Assembly: GCF_003439925.1 (NCBI RefSeq) | Contig: NZ_QQRR01000002.1 | Coordinates: 868,001 to 932,000, forward strand | Direction: 5' to 3' | Length of the DNA stretch: 64,000 nt | DNA from: Haloprofundus halophilus | GTDB lineage: Archaea > Halobacteriota > Halobacteria > Halobacteriales > Haloferacaceae | In this document: one piece after another, positions 8,300 through 17,732 of the stretch | Layout: the number at the start of each line of letters is the position of its first letter | Numbering within the stretch: the stretch's first letter is position 1 | Position numbers and translations under genes: made by a program | Notes under the pieces: model-generated | Told to the model about the DNA's origin: nothing | Seen by the model: only the letters and a program-made list of their open reading frames with translations | Database searches by the model: none

Positions 8300-8685
8300 G
8301 CGAAACCAGTGAAGAGACGTGGGGCATCGCCCACGTGTACGCATCGTTCAACAACACGCTCATCACCATCACCGACCAGACCGGTGCCGAGACCATCGCT
8401 AAGTCCAGCGGTGGGACCGTGGTGAAGCAGAATCGTGACGAAGCGTCGCCGTACGCGGCGATGCAGATGGCCGAAGTCGTGGCCGAGGAGGTCAGGGCGG
8501 CGGGCATCGACGGCGTTCACGTCCGCGTTCGCGGTCCCGGCGGGAACCTCAACAAGTCCCCCGGCCCCGGCGCGCAGGCAACTATCCGAGCGCTCGCCCG
8601 TGCCGGACTCGAAATCGGCCGCATCGAAGACGTGACGCCGATTCCGCACGACGGCACGCGCGCTCCCAAAAACCGTAGGTTCTGA
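8296..8685 (+). CDS. rps11: 30S ribosomal protein uS11
   Basis: This 129-residue protein of the 30S platform lines the mRNA exit path. Typical motifs are [19 protein letters not shown] at the N-terminus and [19 protein letters not shown] in the middle, followed by [18 protein letters not shown] at the end. Length and sequence are standard for archaea. It overlaps rps4 by 4 bp and is followed after 5 bp by the Rpo3 gene. Confidence 0.98.
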   Translation: MSETSEETWGIAHVYASFNNTLITITDQTGAETIAKSSGGTVVKQNRDEASPYAAMQMAEVVAEEVRAAGIDGVHVRVRGPGGNLNKSPGPGAQATIRALARAGLEIGRIEDVTPIPHDGTRAPKNRRF

Positions 8686-8690
8686 AAACG

Positions 8691-9440
8691 ATGGCAGACG
8701 AGTTCGAGGTCGAGTTCATCGAACGCGAAGAACGGTCGGCGCGGTTCGTCGTCCGTGGGCTGACGCCCGCGATAGCCAACGGCATCCGCCGCGCGATGAT
8801 CACCGACGTCCCGACGCTGTCCATCGACACCGTCCGGTTCGTCGAAAACTCGTCGGTGATGTTCGACGAGATGATCGGACTTCGACTGGGCCTCGTGCCG
8901 CTGACGACGCCCCTCGACGACTTCGAGGTCGGCGACGAAGTGACGCTGGCGCTCGACGTCGAAGGACCGGCGACGGCGTACTCCGGCGACATCGAGACCA
9001 GCGACGAGCTGGTCCAGCCCGCCGACGAGAACATCCCCATCATCGAACTGAAAGAGGGCCAGCGCCTCGAGTTCGAGGCCGACGCGGTCCTCGAAACCGG
9101 CAAGTCCCACGCCAAACACCAGGGCGGCGTGGCCGTCGGCTACCGACACCTGCAGAAGGTCGAGGTCGTCGGCGACGCCGGCGAGTTCGACGAGGAGGAG
9201 CCGAACATCCTCCGGGGCGTCATCGAGACGGAGGAGGGCGAACTCGTCGCAACCGACGAGTTCGACAACGACCTCACGAACCGTTACCCCGGCAAGGAAG
9301 TCGAGGTGACGGACGTCCCCGGCGCGTTCGTCTTCCACGTGGAGACGGACGGCTCGTTCAGCGCCGACGAACTGCTGCTGCGCGCCATCGACTCCATTGA
9401 CGCGCGCGCGGCGGAACTCGAAGACGCGGTCGCGGTCTAA
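8691..9440 (+). CDS. rpoD: DNA-directed RNA polymerase subunit Rpo3 (D)
   Basis: This 249-residue alpha-like subunit is part of the Rpo3-Rpo11-Rpo10-Rpo6 assembly platform of archaeal RNA polymerase. The dimerisation motif is [25 protein letters not shown], and [17 protein letters not shown] is characteristic. The central ferredoxin-like insertion has no Cys cluster, so no 4Fe-4S centre is expected. Genes for Rpo10 and Rpo6 follow within 2 kb in the same operon. Confidence 0.97.
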   Translation: MADEFEVEFIEREERSARFVVRGLTPAIANGIRRAMITDVPTLSIDTVRFVENSSVMFDEMIGLRLGLVPLTTPLDDFEVGDEVTLALDVEGPATAYSGDIETSDELVQPADENIPIIELKEGQRLEFEADAVLETGKSHAKHQGGVAVGYRHLQKVEVVGDAGEFDEEEPNILRGVIETEEGELVATDEFDNDLTNRYPGKEVEVTDVPGAFVFHVETDGSFSADELLLRAIDSIDARAAELEDAVAV

Positions 9441-9634
9441 GCAACTAGTACAGATGACCCCCTCAACCACGCACCGACGTTCGCTTCGGTCGCTTCAGCG
9501 GCGCCACTGCTCCGGTGGCGCCTCCGAGGCCCGACGAGCGACGGTGCTGTCGGCAGACGCGGCGACGACCCTCGGGTCGGCGGCGCGTCGGACCGAAAGT
9601 GGTTTGAAGGGGCGGAGAGAACACCAAATCGCGT
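9441..9634. other. Spacer with a GC-rich hairpin and tRNA promoter region
   Basis: This gap lies between rpoD and the tRNA-Leu. At 9500-9522 it holds a perfect inverted repeat, GGCGCCAC-TGCTCCG-GTGGCGCC, able to form an 8-bp hairpin with a 7-nt loop. No T-run follows, so it may be a processing or attenuation structure rather than a terminator. The sequence gtggtttgaagg about 25-30 bp before the tRNA could be a weak TATA element. Confidence 0.45.
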
Positions 9635-9719
9635 GCAGGGATAGCCAAGTTTGGCCAACGGCGCAGCGTTCAGGGCGCTGTCTCATAGGAGTCCGCAGGT
9701 TCAAATCCTGCTCCCTGCA
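9635..9719 (+). tRNA. tRNA-Leu (anticodon CAG)
   Basis: The acceptor GCAGGGA pairs with TCCCTGC and is followed by discriminator A. The anticodon arm CAGCG-TTCAGGG-CGCTG gives anticodon CAG (codon CUG, the main Leu codon in haloarchaea). The T-arm is GCAGG-TTCAAAT-CCTGC, and there is an extended variable arm as expected for tRNA-Leu. It is embedded between the Rpo3 and eL18 genes in the same direction, so a polycistronic precursor would need RNase P and tRNase Z processing. Confidence 0.97.
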
Positions 9720-9746
9720 CTCCCCTTCTCAGGAGGTTACTTCATC

Positions 9747-10100
9747 ATGAGTAGCAAGACGAACCCGAGACTCACGAGTCTCATCGCCGAGCTAAAGGCG
9801 GTTTCGCGCGACGCTGACGCCGCAGTCTGGCGTGACGTCGCAGACCGCCTCGAAAAGCCACGGCGCACCCACGCGGAAGTCAACCTCGGCCGCATCGAGC
9901 GGTACGCGCAGGAAGACGAAACCGTAGTCGTCCCCGGCAAGGTGCTGGGGAGTGGTGTGCTGCAGAAGAACGTCACGGTCGCAGCCGTCGACTTCTCGGG
10001 CACCGCCCGCAAGAAGATCGAACAGGTCGGTGACGTGCTGACGCTCGAACAGGTCGCAGAACAGAACCCCGAAGGATCCAACGTCCGGGTGATTCGATGA
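9747..10100 (+). CDS. rpl18e: 50S ribosomal protein eL18
   Basis: This 117-residue archaeal/eukaryotic-type large-subunit protein is related in fold to bacterial L15. It reads [25 protein letters not shown], then [24 protein letters not shown], both typical of L18e. The ATG is preceded by a clear Shine-Dalgarno sequence (aggaggt at 9731-9737), unusual among these mostly leaderless or coupled genes, and needed because the gene follows the tRNA directly. It overlaps rpl13 by 4 bp. Confidence 0.97.
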   Translation: MSSKTNPRLTSLIAELKAVSRDADAAVWRDVADRLEKPRRTHAEVNLGRIERYAQEDETVVVPGKVLGSGVLQKNVTVAAVDFSGTARKKIEQVGDVLTLEQVAEQNPEGSNVRVIR

Positions 10101-10534
10101 GCTACGCCGAATTCGAAGCCGACGTCATCGTCGACGCGCGCGACTGCATCATGGGTCGCGTCGCCAGCGAGGTAGCCCAGCGCGCGCTCGACGGCGAGCG
10201 CGTCGCGGTCGTCAACGCCGAGCGCGCGGTCATCACCGGACGCGACGAGGACGTGATGAGCGTCTACCGGAAGCGCGCGGAGGTCGGCTCCGACCGCGGT
10301 CCGTACTACCCGAAGCGTCCCGACCGGATCTTCAAGCGCGGCATCCGCGGCATGCTTCCGTACAAGACGCCGCGCGGCCGCGAGGCGTTCGAGAACGTCC
10401 GCGTCTACCTCGACAACCCGTACGACGAGGACGGCGAAGTGCTCGACGGCACGTCGCTGGACCGACTCTCGAACATCAAGTTCATCTCCCTCGGAGAGAT
10501 CTCCGAAAAACTAGGTGCTAACGTCACATGGTAA
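10097..10534 (+). CDS. rpl13: 50S ribosomal protein uL13
   Basis: This 145-residue early-assembly protein of the 50S subunit binds 23S rRNA. Recognisable blocks are [20 protein letters not shown] at the N-terminus and the archaeal [24 protein letters not shown] segment. It overlaps both eL18 (upstream, 4 bp) and uS9 (downstream, 7 bp), giving the usual archaeal rpl18e-rpl13-rps9 run. Confidence 0.98.
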   Translation: MSYAEFEADVIVDARDCIMGRVASEVAQRALDGERVAVVNAERAVITGRDEDVMSVYRKRAEVGSDRGPYYPKRPDRIFKRGIRGMLPYKTPRGREAFENVRVYLDNPYDEDGEVLDGTSLDRLSNIKFISLGEISEKLGANVTW

Positions 10535-10926
10535 CCAACACGAGCGGTAAGAAGAAGACGGCCGTCGCCCGCGCCACCGTGCGCGAGGGCGAGGGTCGCG
10601 TACGAATCAACTCCCGGCCCGTCGAGCTGGTCGACCCGGAAATCGCTCGCCTGAAGATGCTGGAGCCGTTCCGCATCGCCGGCGACGAACTCCGCGACGA
10701 CGTCGACATCGACGTGCGCGTCAACGGCGGCGGCTTCAGCGGGCAGGCGGACGCCACCCGCACGGCCATCGCCCGCGGACTGGTGCAGTACTTCAACGAC
10801 GCCGAACTCCGCGACGCGTACATGGAGTTCGACCGGTCGCTTCTGGTCAACGACGTTCGCCAGTCCGAATCCAAAAAGTGGGGCGGCCCAGGCGCTCGCG
10901 CCCGCTACCAGAAGTCCTACCGCTGA
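10528..10926 (+). CDS. rps9: 30S ribosomal protein uS9
   Basis: This 132-residue protein has the diagnostic basic C-terminal tail [14 protein letters not shown], which reaches the P-site tRNA on the small subunit. The N-terminal [23 protein letters not shown] and the [21 protein letters not shown] block confirm the family. It lies between rpl13 and rpoN in the operon. Confidence 0.98.
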   Translation: MVTNTSGKKKTAVARATVREGEGRVRINSRPVELVDPEIARLKMLEPFRIAGDELRDDVDIDVRVNGGGFSGQADATRTAIARGLVQYFNDAELRDAYMEFDRSLLVNDVRQSESKKWGGPGARARYQKSYR

Positions 10927-10938
10927 GGTGACCCAACC

Positions 10939-11133
10939 ATGATGATACCCGTCCGGTGTTTCACGTGCGGCAACGTCGTCGCCGAACACTGGGAAGAGTT
11001 CAAAGCGCGCGCCCGCGAGGGTGACGAAGACCCCGCCGAAGTTCTCGACGAACTCGGCATCGAGCGGGCGTGCTGCCGGCGGATGATGGTGTCGCACAAA
11101 GACCTCGTCGACGTGGTGGCCCCGTACCAATGA
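10939..11133 (+). CDS. rpoN: DNA-directed RNA polymerase subunit Rpo10 (N)
   Basis: This 64-residue zinc-binding subunit bridges Rpo2 and Rpo3 in the polymerase assembly platform. The atypical zinc site is complete: CFTCGN at residues 7-12 and the adjacent CC pair at about 45-46 ([11 protein letters not shown]). Length is standard. Its stop codon overlaps the rpoK start. Confidence 0.97.
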   Translation: MMIPVRCFTCGNVVAEHWEEFKARAREGDEDPAEVLDELGIERACCRRMMVSHKDLVDVVAPYQ

Positions 11134-11306
11134 TGCAACAGTACAATCGGTACGAGAAGGCGCGAATCCTCGGCGCACGAGCGCTGCAGATCAGCTACGG
11201 TGCGCCGGTGCTCGTCGAATCGAAACAGAGCGAACCGATCCTCATCGCGGCCGAGGAGTACGACGCCGGCGTGCTGCCGTTCACCGTCCGGCGGGGAGAG
11301 ACGTAG
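11133..11306 (+). CDS. rpoK: DNA-directed RNA polymerase subunit Rpo6 (K)
   Basis: This 57-residue omega-like subunit clamps Rpo1. It begins [20 protein letters not shown] and continues [22 protein letters not shown], the conserved RpoK core. A second in-frame ATG lies one codon upstream (11130); I chose 11133, which forms a TGATG overlap with rpoN. The gene is followed directly, with no spacer, by enolase. Confidence 0.95.
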   Translation: MQQYNRYEKARILGARALQISYGAPVLVESKQSEPILIAAEEYDAGVLPFTVRRGET

Positions 11307-12512
11307 ATGACGCTCGTCACCGACGTTCGGCTCCGCCGCGTGCTCGACTCGCGGGGCAACCCGACCGTCGAGGCCGACGTGCTCACCGAGTCCGGCGGCT
11401 TCGGCCGCGCGGCCGCGCCCAGCGGCGCGTCGACCGGCGAGTACGAAGCCATCGAACTGCCCCCGAGCGAGGCGATCGCGTCGGCGCGCGACCGCGCGCT
11501 CCCGCGACTCGTCGGCGAGGTGTACGCCGGCAACCAGCGCGAAGTCGACAACGCGCTCCGCGCCGCCGACGGCACCGACAACTTCTCCGAGATCGGTGCC
11601 AACAGCGCCGTCGCCATCTCGATGGCGGCCGCGAAAGCCGGCGCCGACGTGCTCGGTGCGCCGCTGTACCAGCACCTCGGCGGCGCGTTCCGCGGCGAGG
11701 AGTTCCCGACGCCGCTCGGGAACGTCGTCGGCGGCGGCGAACACGCCGCCAAAGCGACGCACATCCAGGAGTTCCTCTCCGCGCCCGTCGGCGCGCCGAG
11801 CATCGACGAGGCCGTCTTCGCCAACGCCGCGGTCCACGCGCGCGTCGCCGAGATTCTCGACGACCGAGACATCGCCGCCGCGAAAGGCGACGAGGGCGCG
11901 TGGGCACCCGCCGTCGACGACAGCGAAGCGTTCGAAATCGTCGACGAGGCCGTCTCCGACGTCGAAGACGACCTCGGCTTCGAGATTCGGTTCGGCCTCG
12001 ACGTCGCCGCCGCGGAGCTGTACGACGAGGACGACGACGTCTACCGCTACGGCGACGAGGAGCGCTCGACCGACGAGCAGATAGATTACATCGCCGACCT
12101 CGTGAACGAGTACGACCTCGTCTACGTCGAGGACCCCCTCGACGAGAACGACTACGAGGGCTTCGCCGAGCTCACCGACAGAGTCGGCGACCGGACGCTC
12201 GTCTGCGGCGACGACCTGTTCGTCACCAACGTCGAGCGCCTGCAGACGGGTATCGACGAGGGCGCGGCCAACAGCATCCTCATCAAGCCGAACCAGATAG
12301 GAACGCTGTCGGACGCCTTCGACGCCATCGAACTGGCGACGAAGCACGGCTACGACTCCGTCATCTCGCACCGCTCCGGTGAGACGGAGGACACGACCAT
12401 CGCACACCTCGCCGTGGCGACGGCCGCCCCGTTCATCAAGACGGGCGCGGTCGGCGGCGAGCGAACTGCCAAACTCAACGAACTCATCCGCATCGCGGAC
12501 GACGCAGTATGA
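11307..12512 (+). CDS. eno: Enolase (phosphopyruvate hydratase)
   Basis: This 401-residue glycolytic and gluconeogenic enzyme interconverts 2-phosphoglycerate and phosphoenolpyruvate. Visible are the N-terminal [11 protein letters not shown], the acid-base region GDEGAWAP, metal ligands around YVEDPLDE, the catalytic Lys in [11 protein letters not shown], and [18 protein letters not shown] near the end. Its place between rpoK and rps2 is the ancient archaeal arrangement. It overlaps rps2 by 4 bp. Confidence 0.98.
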   Translation: MTLVTDVRLRRVLDSRGNPTVEADVLTESGGFGRAAAPSGASTGEYEAIELPPSEAIASARDRALPRLVGEVYAGNQREVDNALRAADGTDNFSEIGANSAVAISMAAAKAGADVLGAPLYQHLGGAFRGEEFPTPLGNVVGGGEHAAKATHIQEFLSAPVGAPSIDEAVFANAAVHARVAEILDDRDIAAAKGDEGAWAPAVDDSEAFEIVDEAVSDVEDDLGFEIRFGLDVAAAELYDEDDDVYRYGDEERSTDEQIDYIADLVNEYDLVYVEDPLDENDYEGFAELTDRVGDRTLVCGDDLFVTNVERLQTGIDEGAANSILIKPNQIGTLSDAFDAIELATKHGYDSVISHRSGETEDTTIAHLAVATAAPFIKTGAVGGERTAKLNELIRIADDAV

Positions 12513-13297
12513 CCGAAAACGACAACGAAGCACTCGAGACCGCCGAGGAGGAGATCGAGGAGGAAGCCACCGGCGAGGCCGGTGCCGAACCCGAGGTCGA
12601 CCCCGACATCGAGGCGGACGACGACTTGCCCGCCGAGGGAGCCGACGAGGCCCCCGAGGCCGAAGAAGAAACAGACGACGGTCCGATGTTCGACGAGGAT
12701 GTCATGCCCGACGACGAGGCGGACCTCCTCATCCCCGTGGAGGACTACCTCCAGGCGGGCGTCCACATCGGGACCCAGCAGAAGACCAAGGACATGGAGC
12801 GGTTCATCCACCGCGTCCGCGACGACGGTCTCTACGTCCTCGACGTCAGCCAGACCGACAAGCGCATCCGCACGGCCGCGGACTTCCTCGCCAACTACGA
12901 CCCCGAGCAGGTGCTCGTCACCTCCTCGCGTCAGTACGGTCGGTTCCCGGCCGAGAAGTTCGCCGACGCCATCGGGGCGCGCGCCCGCACGGGCCGCTTC
13001 ATCCCCGGCACGCTGACGAACCCCGACTACCGCGGCTACATCGAACCGGACGTCGTCGTCGTCACCGACCCCATCGGCGACGCTCAGGCCGTCAAGGAGG
13101 CCATCACGGTCGGCATCCCGGTCATTGCGATGTGCGACTCGAACAACCAGCTGTCGAACGTCGACCTCGTCATCCCGACGAACAACAAAGGTCGCCGCGC
13201 GCTGTCGGTCGTCTACTGGCTGCTCGCCAACGAGACGCTCGACCGCCGCGGCACCGACACCGTCTACGCCCTCGAAGACTTCGAGGAAGGCATCTGA
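12509..13297 (+). CDS. rps2: 30S ribosomal protein uS2 with a long acidic N-terminal extension
   Basis: This 262-residue S2 sits on the back of the 30S head. The conserved archaeal core starts near residue 75 ([29 protein letters not shown]) and runs to [22 protein letters not shown]. The first ~70 residues are almost entirely Asp, Glu, Ala and Gly, an extension much longer than in non-halophilic archaea and probably disordered. Translational coupling to eno (ATGA overlap) supports the long start. Confidence 0.97.
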   Translation: MTENDNEALETAEEEIEEEATGEAGAEPEVDPDIEADDDLPAEGADEAPEAEEETDDGPMFDEDVMPDDEADLLIPVEDYLQAGVHIGTQQKTKDMERFIHRVRDDGLYVLDVSQTDKRIRTAADFLANYDPEQVLVTSSRQYGRFPAEKFADAIGARARTGRFIPGTLTNPDYRGYIEPDVVVVTDPIGDAQAVKEAITVGIPVIAMCDSNNQLSNVDLVIPTNNKGRRALSVVYWLLANETLDRRGTDTVYALEDFEEGI

Positions 13298-13373
13298 GCG
13301 GCCCGATTTCGACGACGAGATTCCCGTTCCATTTTCCGACGATTCTAAGCCGATAGCGGCACCTATCGAACGC

Positions 13374-13892
13374 ATGGACGATCCGCCGCCCGGCCGGACG
13401 ACCGAAACAGCCGAGAGCCGACAGCGGTGGGGCTGGTCCGGCCACGGCGAGGGCGTGAAAGTCGAGAAAGACGCGGTCGGACTGTTCCTCGACGACGTGG
13501 CCTACGCGTTCGCGGACATTTCGGTGTCGGCGCTCCCGGCGATACTCGCGGTGTACATGCTGGGCGACATCCGCCCGTTCGGCGCGAGAACCGCCACGCT
13601 GGTCGCGTGGCTGACGATGGTCGTCGTCGCGGCGGTCATCCGCGGCGGCTGGGTGACGCCGCTCGGCTCCGACGTTCCGGGGTGGGTGACGCTCGCGCCG
13701 TCGCTCGTCCTCCTTCGTTTCCTCTACTTCAACGCCGCGCTCGCGCTCGCGGGGTACGGCGGCGCGGCGATATCCGGCGAACTCGGACTCCCGCTCGAAT
13801 CCGTCGGCTTCGCGTTCGTGGTCGGTGTTCTCTCCGCGGCGCTGTTCCCGCGTCTCGCCGAGGACGTTTCGCGGCGGCTCGCCGACTCGTAG
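13374..13892 (+). CDS. Integral membrane protein of unknown function
   Basis: This 172-residue protein has a hydrophilic N-terminal segment of about 45 residues followed by four or five hydrophobic stretches (for example VSALPAILAVYML, ATLVAWLTMVVVAAVI, GWVTLAPSLVLLRFLYFNAALALAGYG, VGFAFVVGVLSAALF). I do not recognise a family. The ATG is supported by a TTCTAAG element about 28 bp upstream. It follows rps2 in the same direction and could be a conserved haloarchaeal neighbour of that operon; function unknown. Confidence 0.75.
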   Translation: MDDPPPGRTTETAESRQRWGWSGHGEGVKVEKDAVGLFLDDVAYAFADISVSALPAILAVYMLGDIRPFGARTATLVAWLTMVVVAAVIRGGWVTPLGSDVPGWVTLAPSLVLLRFLYFNAALALAGYGGAAISGELGLPLESVGFAFVVGVLSAALFPRLAEDVSRRLADS

Positions 13893-13896
13893 GGAG

Positions 13897-14736
13897 TTAG
13901 TCGATGACGCCGACCGACCCGTCGAGACGCGGCGCGTCGAACCAGGCGACCGACGAGTCGCCCCAGTTCTCCGAATCCGTCAGCGCGTACGTCGCCGCCG
14001 CCTCCTCCAGGCTCTCGGTCCCGAGGAGATACGCGCACGGTCCCGGTCCGAGCTCGGCGAGTCGACGCGCCAGCGACGACGTTTCGCCACTCGGTTCGGC
14101 GAAGAACACCGGCTGACCGGGGACGCGCGACAGCGACCACTCCCTCGGGCTGCCGTCCAGGGGTTCGGCCGACGGAAATCGGTAGAGTTGACGGAATAAC
14201 TCGCTCGCCTCGCCCACGTCGTGAACGCCGAGGACGACGGCCGCGACGCCGGTGAGCGGGCCATCGGCGACACTCGGCGTCGGGGTCACCCGCCGAGATT
14301 TCGGCGTCCGGTCGGCGATGGCGAACGGCAGGAGTTCCCGCTCTCGCCCGTCGCCGGCGAACAGCATGTCCCACTCGACGACTGTGCCGTCGTCGCGCTC
14401 TCGACTCGCCGTCTTCGGCCCGTCGACCGACGCGCCGGCGTCGATGAGACGCTTGGCCTCCGTCGCGGGGTTCTCGACTTCGATACACCACGCCGTCGGC
14501 CCCCCGTCGGCGGCGATGTACTCGGGCCAGAAGCCCGCCGCTTCGGCACTGGTACCGGGCGTCGTCGAGATGAGTTCGAGGTAGGAGTCGTCGTCGAAGC
14601 CGAGCACCGACATGTGTGTCGTGCCGGTGCCGTGGACGCCGCCGTACTCCGGCGTGAGGCCCACCGAGTCGAACGCCGCGACGAGCGAATCGAGATCGGT
14701 GCCGGCGAACGGGACGTGGTCGAGCGTGAGTCGCAT
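13897..14736 (-). CDS. VOC superfamily (glyoxalase-like) protein
   Basis: This 279-residue protein has two vicinal-oxygen-chelate modules. The N-terminal half starts MRLTLDHVPFAGTDLDSLVAAF and contains GGVHGTGTTHMSVLGFDDDSYLELI; the second half is GVAAVVLGVHDVGEASELFRQLY. It resembles the Glyoxalase_3/VOC_3 group of uncharacterised proteins. The start was placed at the Met 21 codons inside the longest frame because a CGTATTTCC element lies 27 bp before it, as expected for a leaderless start, and the family begins here. Substrate unknown. Confidence 0.75.
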   Translation of the reverse strand: MRLTLDHVPFAGTDLDSLVAAFDSVGLTPEYGGVHGTGTTHMSVLGFDDDSYLELISTTPGTSAEAAGFWPEYIAADGGPTAWCIEVENPATEAKRLIDAGASVDGPKTASRERDDGTVVEWDMLFAGDGRERELLPFAIADRTPKSRRVTPTPSVADGPLTGVAAVVLGVHDVGEASELFRQLYRFPSAEPLDGSPREWSLSRVPGQPVFFAEPSGETSSLARRLAELGPGPCAYLLGTESLEEAAATYALTDSENWGDSSVAWFDAPRLDGSVGVID

Positions 14737-14824
14737 GGGCCACGTGAGTTCCGTGCCGGGAAATACGTTCGTGCGGCCCGCGAGACGGCGAACGCTCAAG
14801 CGTGCGGCGTCCCTCCGTGAACGT

Positions 14825-15583
14825 ATGCGTGGATACGAGGAGGCGGCGACGCTTTCGACCGGTCACACCGTCTCGCTGCCGTTGCGGTGCGAGGCAGACG
14901 TCGCGGGGGCGACGTTCACCGCGCGATGGGAGCGACTCCGCTCCGTGGTTCCCGACGGACTGAGCCCGGTTCGCGTCGCGCCGCGGTCGGGTCTCGTCGT
15001 TCTCGCCGGCGTTCGCTACCGGTCGGTGGAGGGGTTCGACCCCTACGAGGAGTTCGCCGTCGTCGTGCCGGTCGTCCGGCGGACGGGCAGTCGCCGGAGA
15101 GCGACGCGTCTCGGGGTCGGAGCCGTAACCGAAATCGGCGGCTACGTCCACGCGCTGCCCGTGACGACCGAGGCGTCGAAGGTGCTCGGGAGAGAGGTGT
15201 GGGGCTACCCGAAGACGGTGGCCGATATCTCGGTCGTCGACGCCGACGGCGGGATGCGAGTGAGCGTCGAGACAGAGGGAGCGACGGCGACGACCCTGGT
15301 GGTTCGAGAGGGGCGGACGGTTCCGGTCCCCCTCGACGCTCGGGCGACGAGTTACAGCGTCCACGACGGCGTCCTCTCGCGAGCGTCGGTCGACCTGCTC
15401 GGGGAGGGACGCGCCGGCGTCGGCGGCGCGCGACTCGAAATCGGAAACGGCCCGCTGGGGACGACGCTCGGCGGGTTAGGAGTCGGGCGAGCGGTCGCCC
15501 GGTTCGTCGTACCTCGCCTGAAGGCACACGTCCACGCGCCGACGCCCTCGCCCGAACGAGAGCGAGTCGCTGACGACGCCTGA
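14825..15583 (+). CDS. Acetoacetate decarboxylase-like protein
   Basis: This 252-residue protein belongs to the acetoacetate decarboxylase fold. The segment VLGREVWGYPKTVADISV corresponds to the family's active-site motif with the Schiff-base Lys (here in YPKT), and the upstream beta-cone strands (RSGLVVLAGVRYRSVEGFDPYEEFAVVVPV) fit. Many haloarchaeal relatives are uncharacterised and may be aldolase-dehydratases rather than decarboxylases. A CTCAAGC element about 26 bp upstream supports the ATG. It is divergent from the VOC gene. Confidence 0.78.
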   Translation: MRGYEEAATLSTGHTVSLPLRCEADVAGATFTARWERLRSVVPDGLSPVRVAPRSGLVVLAGVRYRSVEGFDPYEEFAVVVPVVRRTGSRRRATRLGVGAVTEIGGYVHALPVTTEASKVLGREVWGYPKTVADISVVDADGGMRVSVETEGATATTLVVREGRTVPVPLDARATSYSVHDGVLSRASVDLLGEGRAGVGGARLEIGNGPLGTTLGGLGVGRAVARFVVPRLKAHVHAPTPSPERERVADDA

Positions 15584-15597
15584 CTCGATTCGCATAC

Positions 15598-15605
15598 CCT
15601 TAAGC
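15598..15605 (+). promoter_or_regulatory. TATA-like promoter of mvk-ipk
   Basis: The sequence cccttaag is centred about 27 bp before the mevalonate kinase ATG, predicting a leaderless mvk-ipk transcript. Confidence 0.55.
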
Positions 15606-15628
15606 GGACTCTCTCTCTCTGTTCGCCC

Positions 15629-16678
15629 ATGACCGTTTCGAGCGCCCCGGGCAAGGTGTATCTCTTCGGGGAGCACGCCGTCGTCTACGGCGAACCCGCG
15701 GTGCCCTGCGCCATCGAACGCCGGGCGACCGTCACCGTCGAACCGCGAGACGACGACCGGATTCGCGTCGAGGCGCAGGACTTGAGCCTCGACGGCTTCA
15801 CCGTCGAGTACGGACAGTCGCCGGGTGAACGCCCGGACGTCGACGTGCCGACGCCGCTCGTCGAGGCGGCGACCGGCTACGTCGACGCCGCCGTCGAGCA
15901 GGCGCGCGACGCCGTCTCCGACTCCGGCGCGGGGTTCGACGTCACCATCGAGAGCGAGATTCCGCTCGGTGCTGGGCTCGGCTCCTCGGCGGCGGTGGTG
16001 GTCGCGAGTATCGACGCCGCGACGCGCTCTCTCGGCGTCGAACTCGACTCACGGGAGATAGCCGAACGGGCCTACAGAGCCGAGTACGAGGTCCAGGACG
16101 GACAGGCGTCGCGGGCGGACACGTTCTGCTCGGCGATGGGCGGCGCGGTCCGCGTCGAGGGCGACGACTGCCGGACGATAGACACCCCGAACCTCCCGTT
16201 CGTCGTCGGCTTCGACGGCGGCGCGGGCGACACCGGCGCGCTGGTCGCGGGCGTCCGCGAACTGAAGGAGCGCTACGGCTTCGCCGCCGACACCGTCGAG
16301 ACTGTCGGCGACATCGTCCGTCACGGCGAGTCGCTGCTCACGGACGCCGAGGGCACGGAGGCCGACGAGGAGCTCCTGGAAGAACTGGGCGAGCTGATGA
16401 ACTTCAACCACGGGTTGCTGGAGGCGCTCGGCGTCTCCTCGCGGTCGCTCGACAACATGGTGTGGGCGGCGCGGAGCGCGGGCGCACACGGTGCGAAACT
16501 GACCGGCGCGGGCGGCGGCGGCTGCATCGTCGCGCTCGACCCGACGCCGGAGACGGAGACGGGTCTCCGCTTCACACCCGGCTGCGAGGACGTGTTCCGC
16601 GCGGAGTTGGCGACCGAAGGCGTCCGTCTAGAGGCCGAGAACGGCGGCGACGCGCCCGCCGAGGGGACGGCCGAATGA
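15629..16678 (+). CDS. mvk: Mevalonate kinase
   Basis: This 349-residue GHMP kinase phosphorylates mevalonate, the entry step of the archaeal isoprenoid pathway that feeds ether-lipid synthesis. The N-terminal APGKVYLFGEHAVVYGEPA, the ATP-binding motif PLGAGLGSSAAVVVA, and the C-terminal KLTGAGGGGCIVAL motif are all present. Length is normal for haloarchaea. The next gene, isopentenyl phosphate kinase, overlaps by 4 bp, so the two steps are translationally coupled. Confidence 0.97.
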   Translation: MTVSSAPGKVYLFGEHAVVYGEPAVPCAIERRATVTVEPRDDDRIRVEAQDLSLDGFTVEYGQSPGERPDVDVPTPLVEAATGYVDAAVEQARDAVSDSGAGFDVTIESEIPLGAGLGSSAAVVVASIDAATRSLGVELDSREIAERAYRAEYEVQDGQASRADTFCSAMGGAVRVEGDDCRTIDTPNLPFVVGFDGGAGDTGALVAGVRELKERYGFAADTVETVGDIVRHGESLLTDAEGTEADEELLEELGELMNFNHGLLEALGVSSRSLDNMVWAARSAGAHGAKLTGAGGGGCIVALDPTPETETGLRFTPGCEDVFRAELATEGVRLEAENGGDAPAEGTAE

Positions 16679-17436
16679 CGACCGTCCTCAAACTCGGCGG
16701 GAGCGTCGTCACCGACAAGGACACGCCCGAAACCGTCGACGACGAGGCGCTCGCCGCCGCCGTCGACGCCATCGCGGAGTCGGGTGTCGAACGGCTCGTC
16801 GTCGTCCACGGCGGCGGGAGTTTCGGCCACCACCACGCCGCCAACTACGGCGTCAGCACGACCGAGGGAACGGCCGACGCGACGGGCGCGCTCGCCATCC
16901 ACGCCGCGATGAAGCGTCTGAACGACGCCGTCGTCTCCCGGTTGCAGTCGCGGGGCGTCCCGGCGCTGCCGGTCCACCCGCTGTCGGTCGCGGCGCGGCG
17001 AGACACCGACGAACCCGACCGGAACGGCGCGTCGCTCTCGCTCCCGCTGGACTCGACGGAGACGCTGCTCGGCGAGGGGTTCGTCCCGGTACTCCACGGC
17101 GACGTGGTCGCGCACGCGGGCCGCGGCGTCACCGTCGTCTCCGGCGACGAACTCGTCGTTCGACTCGCCGACGGCCTCGGGGCCGGCCGGGTCGGCCTCT
17201 GTTCGACGGTGCCCGGGGTCTACGACGAGAACGGAGTCGTCGTCGACGAGATTCGGTCGTTCGCAGATGTCGAATCGGCGCTCGGCGGGAGCGAGTCGAC
17301 GGACGTCACTGGCGGGATGGCCGCCAAAGTCCGGGCGCTGTTGGCGCTGGACGCCCCGTCGCACGTGTTCGGTCCGGACGGTGTCGGACCCTTCCTGGCG
17401 GGAGAGTCGCCGGGGACGAAAATCGACGGTCGGTGA
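16675..17436 (+). CDS. ipk: Isopentenyl phosphate kinase
   Basis: This 253-residue amino-acid-kinase-fold enzyme converts isopentenyl phosphate to isopentenyl diphosphate in the archaeal (modified) mevalonate pathway. It shows the N-terminal KLGGSVVTDKD, the HGGGSFGHHHA segment containing the IPK-specific His, the GDVVAHAGRGVTVVSGDEL loop and STDVTGGMAAKVRALL near the end. The ATGA overlap with mvk fixes the start; the longer open frame upstream is a shadow of mvk. Confidence 0.96.
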   Translation: MTTVLKLGGSVVTDKDTPETVDDEALAAAVDAIAESGVERLVVVHGGGSFGHHHAANYGVSTTEGTADATGALAIHAAMKRLNDAVVSRLQSRGVPALPVHPLSVAARRDTDEPDRNGASLSLPLDSTETLLGEGFVPVLHGDVVAHAGRGVTVVSGDELVVRLADGLGAGRVGLCSTVPGVYDENGVVVDEIRSFADVESALGGSESTDVTGGMAAKVRALLALDAPSHVFGPDGVGPFLAGESPGTKIDGR

Positions 17437-17524
17437 GCGGTTTTCCGAGTCAGTAGCTGCGACGCTATTGGCGGGTACAGGCGGAAAAAGCAGGGTTTCG
17501 AGCGAGCGTCCGACGTGTCTCCGC

Positions 17525-17659
17525 TCAGGCTTCGAGACCGAGTTTCGTCAACTCCTCGTCGGTGTGTTCCTCGCGGAGTTCGTCCTCGTCGTGTTCTGCC
17601 AGCAACTCGCGGCGCTCGTTCTCGCTCAGTTCGTCGATGGTAGTGAAGTGGTGGCACAT
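17525..17659 (-). CDS. Small conserved-looking acidic protein starting MCHHF
   Basis: This 44-residue protein starts MCHHFTTIDELSENERRELL and continues with a charged, helical sequence (AEHDEDELREEHTDEELTKLG). Small haloarchaeal proteins with this MCHHF opening are familiar to me, but I know no function. The Cys-His-His start could bind a metal; that is inference. A longer in-frame start exists 20 codons upstream but adds an atypical sequence. It lies between ipk and a transporter gene on the opposite strand. Confidence 0.65.
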   Translation of the reverse strand: MCHHFTTIDELSENERRELLAEHDEDELREEHTDEELTKLGLEA

Positions 17660-17732
17660 AGCACGAGAAGGTTGGTCGGTGACGGGTAAGTGGGTTTCGT
17701 GCTCCGAGCGGCGTGACACTCACCGTCGGCAA

